This document shows positions 8,082 through 13,941 of a stretch of DNA of 13,941 nucleotides, one piece after another (position 1 is the stretch's first letter; each line of letters begins with the position of its first letter). This DNA is from Paenibacillus sp. Lineage in GTDB: Bacteria > Bacillota > Bacilli > Paenibacillales > Paenibacillaceae. A program made the translations under genes and the position numbers. Location of the stretch: contig JAQSXN010000027.1 in assembly GCA_029256665.1 (NCBI GenBank), positions 1-13,941 on the forward strand, written 5' to 3'. Below the pieces are notes generated by a model. The model was not told the origin of the DNA and searched no databases. It saw nothing but the letters and a program-made list of their open reading frames with translations.

Positions 8082-8090
8082 CTGTTTTTC

Positions 8091-8096
8091 ATTATA
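8091..8096 (-). promoter_or_regulatory. Promoter -10 box for the transporter/hydrolase operon
   Basis: On the minus strand a perfect TATAAT lies 47 bp upstream of the lipoprotein start. No good TTGACA-like box is found 16-18 bp further up (ATCGTT at 17 bp). A strong -10 with a poor -35 suggests dependence on an activator, and the AraC-type regulator encoded just upstream is the obvious candidate. The purine-rich stretch at about 8120-8148 could hold its binding site. Confidence 0.5.
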
Positions 8097-8148
8097 AGAG
8101 CCCGGCGGATGCGAACGATACAAGACTCTCATAACCTTCTTTATCTTC

Positions 8149-9789
8149 CTATATCGACTTCTGCAGGTCCCGATACTCCTGCGGGGTCAGCTCCGTCAGG
8201 TTCTTGAAGAACCGAGTGAAGTACGATGACGTATCGAACCCGATCTCCGATCCGACCTCGTGGATTTTGAGCGCAGTCTGGCTCAGCAAATGTTTGGCCC
8301 GGGCCAGCTTCGACTCGGTTATATACTCCGAAAGGGATTGTCCGGTCTGTTGCTTATACATTCGCGACAGATAGAAGGGCGCCAAATGGACGACTTGCGC
8401 AAGACGCTCCAAGGACGTGTCCTTCGACAGGTTGTCCTTAATGTACGAACGAACGATCCGCACGACTTCGTTGGTCACCTGAACGTTCTCGTCGTCTCCC
8501 TGCTCGAACAATTTCCCGGCCAGCTCCCGGAAGTACGCCCCCATCTCCCGCAAGGACTCGTGCCCTTGGAAGGATAAGAGCGGGCCGACGTTCATCTCGC
8601 TCGAAACGCGCTGCATCAAATCTCTCTCGTTCAAATACGCGATGAATATGGCGGTCAGCGAATAATACAGCTCCAGCGCGATTCCAGTCCGAACGGAGGA
8701 CTGCCCCAGCATCTCCTGCATGATATCGTCGTATAGGGAAAAAAACTTTTCCGGCTCCTTATGCTCCAAATATTGGCCCAGCAGCTGGATCCGCTTCATT
8801 TTCGCGCGTTCCGGCTTGCTCTCTCCCGCGAGCAAGTGATGGTCGGACAAGATCATCCCATCCTGCAATCCCAGACCTCGTCCGAAGAGCAGGCGAATCC
8901 GCTCGAACTTGGAGGCAAGCTCTTCCCATGGACAACCTTCGTTGCTGATTACAAATGAACAAGATAGCTTCAGATAGGCGCTGCAAGCTTGTTGAATGGA
9001 AGCCGCCGTCTCGAGCAAATACTGGGGTACATGTCCGGCATCCATTCTTTCCGCCGACGAGTCCGGTTGACGCAGTTGAAGAAGCCAGAGCATTCGGTCG
9101 GCCCCGTAAGGAATATGCGCGATCTGATAACTGTGCGACGCAAATTCTTCGAAAATGTTGTCGACCGAATAGACGTATAACGTTTTGTCTCTCTGCGACA
9201 ATCCAGTCGGCCAATGATCGATGCGGCCGGCCGCCAGCCATACGGGCTCGTCCGCCCGCAGCGGAATATGCAGGGCGTCGAATTGCTGCTTCCGCTCCAG
9301 CGCCGACGCCGGCTCCCCCGCCATTAGCTCGAGCAGGTATTCCTTGCGCAGCAACGGCTTGGCGGCGTTCATGCCCTTCTCCGCGTTCCGGATCAACTGC
9401 TCGTATTGCAGCTGCTCCTCGATCTTGCGGATCGCCGTTTCCACCACGGCAACGATGGCTTCGTCCCCCTCCGTCTTCAGGACGTAGTCCAGCGCTCCCC
9501 CGCGCAACGACGCCTGGATATAGTCGAATTCGTTGTAGCCGCTTAGGAATATCGTCTTGCACGCCGGCCAAAGCCGCTTCACGCGGCTATTTAATTCGAT
9601 GCCGTTTAATCCGGGCATCTCGATGTCCGTCAGCAAGATGTCGACGCGCATGCGCTGCGCGATTTCGTAAGCCTCTTCGCCGTCCCCGGCGAGGTAGACG
9701 TCCAGCGGATACGTCTCCTGCTCTCGGAAGAGATCGTATAAGCCCTCCGCTATGATCGGTTCGTCATCGACGATAAGCAATTTATACAT
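8149..9789 (-). CDS. AraC-type two-component response regulator (YesN-like)
   Basis: Cytoplasmic transcription regulator of 546 residues. An ATG at 9816 is possible, but the ATG at 9789 gives the standard YKLLIVDDEP start and has GAGGAGG six nt upstream, so it is chosen. The receiver domain (about 1-120) has the acidic pair D8/D9, the phosphate-accepting Asp55 (LLTDIEMPG), Ser83 and Lys105. A long middle region (about 125-440) has no recognised motif, as usual for this subgroup. The C-terminal AraC domain (about 442-546) has two helix-turn-helix units near 459-481 and 508-531, including the SEIGFDTSSYFTRFFK signature. It overlaps the kinase stop by 8 nt, showing translational coupling with its partner. 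It lies directly before the sugar importer, so it most likely activates that operon in response to the imported or extracellular sugar. Confidence 0.95.
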   Translation of the reverse strand: MYKLLIVDDEPIIAEGLYDLFREQETYPLDVYLAGDGEEAYEIAQRMRVDILLTDIEMPGLNGIELNSRVKRLWPACKTIFLSGYNEFDYIQASLRGGALDYVLKTEGDEAIVAVVETAIRKIEEQLQYEQLIRNAEKGMNAAKPLLRKEYLLELMAGEPASALERKQQFDALHIPLRADEPVWLAAGRIDHWPTGLSQRDKTLYVYSVDNIFEEFASHSYQIAHIPYGADRMLWLLQLRQPDSSAERMDAGHVPQYLLETAASIQQACSAYLKLSCSFVISNEGCPWEELASKFERIRLLFGRGLGLQDGMILSDHHLLAGESKPERAKMKRIQLLGQYLEHKEPEKFFSLYDDIMQEMLGQSSVRTGIALELYYSLTAIFIAYLNERDLMQRVSSEMNVGPLLSFQGHESLREMGAYFRELAGKLFEQGDDENVQVTNEVVRIVRSYIKDNLSKDTSLERLAQVVHLAPFYLSRMYKQQTGQSLSEYITESKLARAKHLLSQTALKIHEVGSEIGFDTSSYFTRFFKNLTELTPQEYRDLQKSI

Positions 9790-11581
9790 GGTCGTCCTCC
9801 TCTTCTTCTCTCGCAACGAAATGGGATGGTCTGGCTTCCATACAAATTCGCGCCTCCATGCCGCCCATCGATCCTCTGGCGACCGAGATACCGGAATCCT
9901 GCCCGAACATGATTTGCAATCGGCGATGGATATTCAGCAGCCCGGTATGCTCGAGCGGTCGTTGTTCGGGATTCATGAGCAGCTCGCCGCTTACCCGCTC
10001 CAGATCCTCGTCCGTCAACATATCGCCGTTGTCCTCGACGATGATGACCAGCCGGCTTCCCTCCTCGCGATAATCCACGCGAATCATGCCATTCGCGCGT
10101 TTCTTCTCCAGCCCGTGTTTATAGGCGTTCTCGATAACGGGCTGGATAATGAGACGGGGTACGGCCAGCTGGCTCCAGCGCTCCGGCGCGGGGGCGAATT
10201 CGGCTTCGATTCGGTTAAAGAATCGGATATTCTGAATTTCGACGTAGGTTTGCGCATGCTTGATCTCGCTCGCAAGCGGCGCCTCGTCGGCCCCGCTTCG
10301 CGTGACGTAGCGGAAATATTCGCCCAAGTACTGGCAGAACTTAACGAGATGGTCGATCCGTCCCGCCTTCGCCAGCCGATACAGGATGAAGTACGTGTTA
10401 TAAAGGAAATGCGGATTGATTTGGGATTGCAGCTGCTTGAGCTCCGAGGCCTGCGCTCTCGTCTTCTGCTCGACGACCTCATGGAATAACACCTTCAGTC
10501 TGTCGACCATGGTGTTGTAATGCCGCATCAGATAAGTAAACTCGTCCTTGCTGCTTGGCAGCCTGATCGGCTCCCAACTGCCCTCCTCCAGCTTGCGGAA
10601 GTGGCGAATCAGCTTCTGCAGAGGGCGATGGATGAGCCGGTATATCCAGGAGGAATAAATCAAGATGACCACGATGGATAATAGCGACAGCAGCCATAAC
10701 CCGTTTTTGTACTTATCGATTTGGCCGAACAGCTCCTTCTGCGGGACGTAGACGACCAAATAACTGTCCAGCTCCTCCGAATACTTGTAGGATACGAGAT
10801 ACGGCTTCCCCGACATCTTAAGGCCGATCGTGTCCTCCTGCTTGCTCGCGGCAGCTGCTTGGTCAGCCAAATAATGCCGCAGATAATCCAATAACGCGCC
10901 ATCCGTGCCGCTATCGACGATCCAACCGTTCGGCAAATTGACAAACAGCGCCCCCGACTGCTCGTAATCGGTAAACTCGTTCAGGGCTTGCCTCATGGCG
11001 GCCAAATTAATCTCAAGCTGGATGGCGAAGGAAGGCGGGACGGGCTTCGGGGAGGTGGGAAACGGCATGCTGAGAAACAAACGATTCTCCCAGGAAATAA
11101 ACGCCCGATTGGGAATGCTGTAATGGGGAGCGAGCGCGGCATAATCCGCAGACAGCTTGCCGTCGGTGATGGAGGCCTCCGACGAGAGAGTCCGATTCTG
11201 CGTAAGCATGTGAACGCTTACACTTTTAATGTAGACGCTAGAGCCTTTAATCATACTCAGCTTGTTCTCGAGCGCCAGGACGGCTTCCGACCATTCGTTG
11301 ATCTTCATGAAATGGCCTACGAAGGTCAGGTGGCTGAGATTTTTGTCCACGGCCAATTGATCCAAGAGCCCAAGCATGTGGGCTTTCTCGCGCTCCATCG
11401 TATTCATAAAAAATTTGACCCTGGACCGCAGCGAGTTCGCGACCTCGTCGCGTATGCTCTTCTCCCCTTGCTTGTTGATCAGCAGGCCAAGGCCGTACAG
11501 CGGAGTTACAAGCAAGAGGAACGCGAGAACCAGCTTGGGAAAAATCGTGTACAGCCAATTCCATTCTTTTAACCGTTGCAT
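9782..11581 (-). CDS. Membrane sensor histidine kinase (YesM/LytS type), partner of the AraC-type regulator
   Basis: Sensor kinase of 599 residues. The ATG has AGGGG about six nt upstream. Membrane segments lie at about 13-35 and 295-317, enclosing an extracellular sensing region of some 260 residues. A HAMP-like linker follows (about 315-370). The His_kinase domain has the phosphorylated His391 in QINPHFLYNT, and the ATP-binding domain shows Asn485 (PVIENAYKHG), the G1 box VEDNG at 515-519, a G2-like GLLNIHRRL at 547-555 and SMGG at 571-574. The receiver-like regulator starts inside its last codons; the acidic tail EEEEDD is encoded by the purine-rich ribosome binding site of that next gene. 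Known relatives sense oligosaccharides outside the cell, some through a binding protein. The ligand here is not known. Confidence 0.94.
   Translation of the reverse strand: MQRLKEWNWLYTIFPKLVLAFLLLVTPLYGLGLLINKQGEKSIRDEVANSLRSRVKFFMNTMEREKAHMLGLLDQLAVDKNLSHLTFVGHFMKINEWSEAVLALENKLSMIKGSSVYIKSVSVHMLTQNRTLSSEASITDGKLSADYAALAPHYSIPNRAFISWENRLFLSMPFPTSPKPVPPSFAIQLEINLAAMRQALNEFTDYEQSGALFVNLPNGWIVDSGTDGALLDYLRHYLADQAAAASKQEDTIGLKMSGKPYLVSYKYSEELDSYLVVYVPQKELFGQIDKYKNGLWLLSLLSIVVILIYSSWIYRLIHRPLQKLIRHFRKLEEGSWEPIRLPSSKDEFTYLMRHYNTMVDRLKVLFHEVVEQKTRAQASELKQLQSQINPHFLYNTYFILYRLAKAGRIDHLVKFCQYLGEYFRYVTRSGADEAPLASEIKHAQTYVEIQNIRFFNRIEAEFAPAPERWSQLAVPRLIIQPVIENAYKHGLEKKRANGMIRVDYREEGSRLVIIVEDNGDMLTDEDLERVSGELLMNPEQRPLEHTGLLNIHRRLQIMFGQDSGISVARGSMGGMEARICMEARPSHFVAREEEEDDHV
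11209..11222. promoter_or_regulatory. Consensus-matching cre (CcpA site) inside the kinase gene
   Basis: TGTGAACGCTTACA fits the cre consensus TGWNANCGNTNWCA at every specified position, on both strands. It lies about 360 bp into the kinase gene that opens the two-component operon. In Bacillus, CcpA bound at intragenic cre sites can stop elongating RNA polymerase. Binding here is inferred, since the site also encodes protein. Confidence 0.45.
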
Positions 11582-11724
11582 GCGGCACCCCTATTCCGTT
11601 CGCGGGAAATGTATCTTGCTATTGTTCACATGAGGGTCGACACTTGTTGGCAATATGACGTACAGTTCGACAAGATCATTGTGCTTTCCTATCTGGAATC
11701 GCGTTCGACCCTCTACTTTCGCGC

Positions 11725-11755
11725 AAAAAAATCCCGATGATGTATTCATCGGGAT
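11725..11755 (-). terminator. Rho-independent terminator of the solitary kinase gene
   Basis: ATCCCGATGA at 11731-11740 and its perfect complement at 11746-11755 form a 10-bp stem with a five-base loop. On the minus strand the stem runs straight into seven T. It starts about 60 nt after the stop of the gene at 11816-13618, so that kinase is transcribed apart from the kinase/regulator pair downstream. Confidence 0.93.
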
Positions 11756-11815
11756 CGCGCGGTGTTTACGGAAGATGGAATTAGGAGACTTTAGGCTAAA
11801 AACCGGCTATCTCCG

Positions 11816-13618
11816 CTAGTCGGAAGGTTCGGAGTCTTGGTCGCGGATGGTTTTAGGGATATTCGGCTCGGAGGATACGGGCAATCGCAGAGTAACGACC
11901 GTTCCTTTGCCCACCTCGCTGCGGATGCTCAGCTTCGCCTCCTCGCCGTAGCTCGCCCTGAGGATCCGCTTGACGTACTTCATTCCGATGCCCATGCCGA
12001 CCTTGTGCCTGTCCTCCGTATCCTCGTCGAGCAGCTGCTCGATCATTTCGGGACTCATTCCCGCTCCGTTGTCCTGTATCGTAATTAGCAAGCCGTCTTC
12101 CTGCAAGGCGATGCCGACATAGATATATCCGTCATCGCTAACGCCGTGGTAGAGGGCGTTCTCCACCATGGGCTGCAAGAGGAATCGAGGGCTGGGCAGG
12201 ACGAGGCTGTTCTCGTCCACGTCGATATCCACGTCGAACTGAAAGTCGTACCGGATTTGCTGCAGCTGCAAATATTCCTTGAGCGCCTCGATTTCGTCGC
12301 CGATCGTGGAGGTTTCGCCCATCTTGCCCAGGTTGTAATACAGCAGCTTGTTCAAGCTCAGCACCAGCTTGTCGATCTCCTTCTGACCGTTCATGAGCGC
12401 CAGCCAGTGCACCGTATCGAGCGTATTCATCAAGAAGTGGGGATTGATCTGGTAGAGCAGCTTCTCCACCTCCAGATCCGCTCTCCGCTTCTCCTTGATT
12501 TCGATTTCTTCATATAAGGCCCATATCTTGCGTTTCATGCTGCGCGTTTGGTACAGCAGGTAGTCGAACTCGGGGATCCGGGTCAGCTCCTCTTGCTCCG
12601 GCGCGTCCGATTGCGTAAGCGTCTTGATCTCGCGATGGAACTTGTCGAGCGGCCGATATACCATCTTCCAGAGCAGCCATGCAACAAACACCGCCAGGAT
12701 CACGAATAGAAGGAAAATGCCCAGCATCTGCGCCAGCCAGCGATTGCGCTCCTGGTTGATCTCGTTTTCCGGCACGACGGAGACGAGGCTCCACCCTTGG
12801 TTGCTAACCTCTTTGTTCCAGAAGTAGCCTCCGGCAGTGCCCGAACGGGAGTCCGGTCCGGGATTCGGGAACATGGCTTGTTCGGCAAATGCTTCTTGCG
12901 ACTCGCTGAACGCAATACGCCCGTCATTGTCCAGCAGAAGGAGCCTGCGCGACCCTTCCTTGCGATTTTGCGGGGCGAACAACGACGTCAACGCGTTGCG
13001 GCCGGATTCAATGTAAAGATACAAATTTCGATCAGGAAGGTTGACCTGGCGCATAATGCTGAATACGTACTGATTGATGGAACCGTTATAGCTGAGATGC
13101 GGCCCGAAGTAGGTAATCTCGGGATATTCCGCCATCAATGGCAGCTTCGACGGGGCGAAGTCGCCCCGTATCCCGAAGTTCTCGAACTCGTACGTTTTGG
13201 CATCCGGATCGTAATACATGAGCAGTCCGATATTCGGATTGGAGAACGTAATATTGTTGAGCTCGCTCCGAATTTCGTTATTGAGACGAAGGCGCTCGTA
13301 AGGCTGCGTCGCGGTGTCGAGTTGCTCGATCAGCCGGTTCGTGCCTCCGCCATAGGCCAGCTGCTGCGAGACGTGGTTCAAGTTATTGAGCGTGTTCTCC
13401 AGCGTCATGATGTCTTGCTTAAGGTTGCTCTGGAGCGCGCTCTCCACCTTGTTGTCGATGATGGAATCGATCGTGTAGAAGGAGATCAGCCCCAAGCAAA
13501 CGAACGGAGCCAAGCTGCTGATCAGGAATATAAGGATGATTCTGTTTTTGAAGGTGACGTTATGTAGTCGTTTCATAGCCATAGGCGCGAGACGCTCAGC
13601 CCTTTCCCGGTCATTCAT
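11816..13618 (-). CDS. Membrane sensor histidine kinase (YesM/LytS type) without an adjacent regulator
   Basis: Sensor kinase of up to 600 residues. The basic MKRLHNVTFKNR stretch before the first membrane helix is the usual N-terminus of this family, so translation may begin at residue 13 or 15 (13582 or 13576). No candidate has an ideally spaced ribosome binding site. Membrane segments lie at about 26-50 and 295-318, around an extracellular Cache-like sensing region with WSLVSVVPENEI just before the second helix. Then come a HAMP-like linker, His394 in YQINPHFLMNTL, Asn487 (PMVENALYHG), the G1 box QDNGAGM at 515-521 and the G2 box GMGIGM at 541-546. All catalytic motifs are intact. It has its own terminator and a long leader, and no response regulator follows it directly. 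It may work with the AraC-type regulator downstream or with one outside the window. Confidence 0.92.
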   Translation of the reverse strand: MNDRERAERLAPMAMKRLHNVTFKNRIILIFLISSLAPFVCLGLISFYTIDSIIDNKVESALQSNLKQDIMTLENTLNNLNHVSQQLAYGGGTNRLIEQLDTATQPYERLRLNNEIRSELNNITFSNPNIGLLMYYDPDAKTYEFENFGIRGDFAPSKLPLMAEYPEITYFGPHLSYNGSINQYVFSIMRQVNLPDRNLYLYIESGRNALTSLFAPQNRKEGSRRLLLLDNDGRIAFSESQEAFAEQAMFPNPGPDSRSGTAGGYFWNKEVSNQGWSLVSVVPENEINQERNRWLAQMLGIFLLFVILAVFVAWLLWKMVYRPLDKFHREIKTLTQSDAPEQEELTRIPEFDYLLYQTRSMKRKIWALYEEIEIKEKRRADLEVEKLLYQINPHFLMNTLDTVHWLALMNGQKEIDKLVLSLNKLLYYNLGKMGETSTIGDEIEALKEYLQLQQIRYDFQFDVDIDVDENSLVLPSPRFLLQPMVENALYHGVSDDGYIYVGIALQEDGLLITIQDNGAGMSPEMIEQLLDEDTEDRHKVGMGIGMKYVKRILRASYGEEAKLSIRSEVGKGTVVTLRLPVSSEPNIPKTIRDQDSEPSD

Positions 13619-13734
13619 CTTTAGGCAAGCGGATGCGCCTCGCCACCTTTATCATAACTCATAAAAGGTCCCGTTACGTACGACGATAATTTCGGTTATA
13701 GATAGAAGTTCATCGTTTCTTCACTGTCTTACAC

Positions 13735-13756
13735 GATTCAACCTATAGGTTGAATC
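13735..13756. promoter_or_regulatory. 22-bp perfect palindrome, probable operator
   Basis: The half-site GATTCAACCTA is followed with no spacer by its exact reverse complement. On the minus strand it comes straight after a CATAAT -10-like box, so it would cover the start of transcription toward the kinase gene, a classic repressor position. No T run follows, so it is not a terminator. Confidence 0.5.
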
Positions 13757-13880
13757 ATTATGCCCGCTGTCCCATTTCGCCACGGCAACGGGATTGTTAG
13801 ACGATTTCGCCGCGCCTTTAACACTATCCCCACAACTCAGGATTCGCAAGCGCCCAATATTACTTCATAATCACTCTGAA

Positions 13881-13941
13881 TGCAGCTCAGCTCATTCAGC
13901 TACATATAGCTACGTTCAACTACATATAGCTGCATTTGGCT
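13881..13941. repeat. Short imperfect tandem repeat (10/20-bp period)
   Basis: Units based on TACATATAGC repeat: an exact copy at 13901-13910 and another at 13921-13930, alternating with the looser copies TACGTTCAAC and TGCATTTGGC. Preceding TGCAGCTCAG and CTCATTCAGC are related. The array runs to the window edge and may continue. It resembles the AGCT-rich intergenic repeats I recall from Paenibacillus genomes, but that is from memory. Confidence 0.55.

Larger units (their letters stand above)
13619..13941. other. Gene-free leader upstream of the solitary kinase
   Basis: No credible coding frame is present in these 323 bp. The region holds the perfect palindrome at 13735-13756, a CATAAT box on the minus strand at 13757-13762 with no clear -35, and the short tandem repeat at the right edge. 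On the minus strand GGTGGCGAGG lies about 20 nt before the annotated kinase start, which is too far for a normal ribosome binding site. Confidence 0.6.

Noticed and set aside
8955..9755. Plus-strand frame of 266 codons opposite the response regulator
   Set aside because: Low-complexity Arg/Pro/Ala-rich translation with no motif, wholly antisense to a well-supported regulator gene.
9790..9816. Upstream ATG giving a nine-residue extension of the response regulator
   Set aside because: The extension is basic, lies within the kinase coding end and has no family counterpart; the ATG at 9789 has an excellent ribosome binding site.
12797..13567. Plus-strand frame of 256 codons opposite the solitary kinase
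   Set aside because: Entirely antisense to a gene with all kinase motifs intact; no recognisable family.
1..13941. CRISPR array, tRNA, rRNA, transposase or phage genes
   Set aside because: None was seen: no regular spaced repeats, no tRNA-like or rRNA-like stretches, and every long plausible frame belongs to the sugar locus.

Overview
The window reads as chromosomal DNA from a Gram-positive, fairly GC-rich member of the Paenibacillaceae (Paenibacillus or Cohnella type). The evidence is the pairing of LplB/YtcP-type permeases with a very large lipoprotein solute-binding protein, YesM/YesN-type sensor kinases and AraC-type response regulators, strong AGGAGG ribosome binding sites, CcpA-like sites, and a TTG start. 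The genus is an inference from gene types, not from a marker gene. All seven genes lie on the minus strand, so transcription runs from right to left.

In transcription order: 13941-13619 is a gene-free leader with a short tandem repeat and a 22-bp perfect palindrome. It is followed by a membrane histidine kinase (13618-11816) that ends in a clear rho-independent terminator (11755-11725). A second histidine kinase (11581-9782) overlaps an AraC-type response regulator (9789-8149) by 8 nt, giving a two-component pair. Then 104 bp carry a promoter with a perfect TATAAT and a CcpA-like palindrome. Next comes a lipoprotein solute-binding protein (8044-6305), an 11-bp hairpin, two permeases (6243-5341 and 5316-4429), and a 1346-residue secreted multidomain glycoside hydrolase (4315-275), followed by a probable terminator (233-201). 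Positions 1-200 hold no recognised gene but can fold into a nested hairpin.

Taken together this looks like a polysaccharide-use locus. The secreted enzyme (N-terminal Ig-like domain, clan GH-A catalytic barrel, four FN3 modules, two related carbohydrate-binding-like modules and a four-cysteine module) would cut a polysaccharide outside the cell. The lipoprotein and two permeases would import the resulting oligosaccharides, with the ATPase supplied from elsewhere in the genome. The kinase/regulator pair would sense the sugar and switch on the transporter operon. The substrate cannot be read from the sequence. The points most worth a second look are regulatory: a solitary second kinase, a consensus cre inside a kinase gene, a hairpin that probably sets binding-protein to permease stoichiometry, and a perfect anti-Shine-Dalgarno match with no properly spaced start codon in the leader of the hydrolase.
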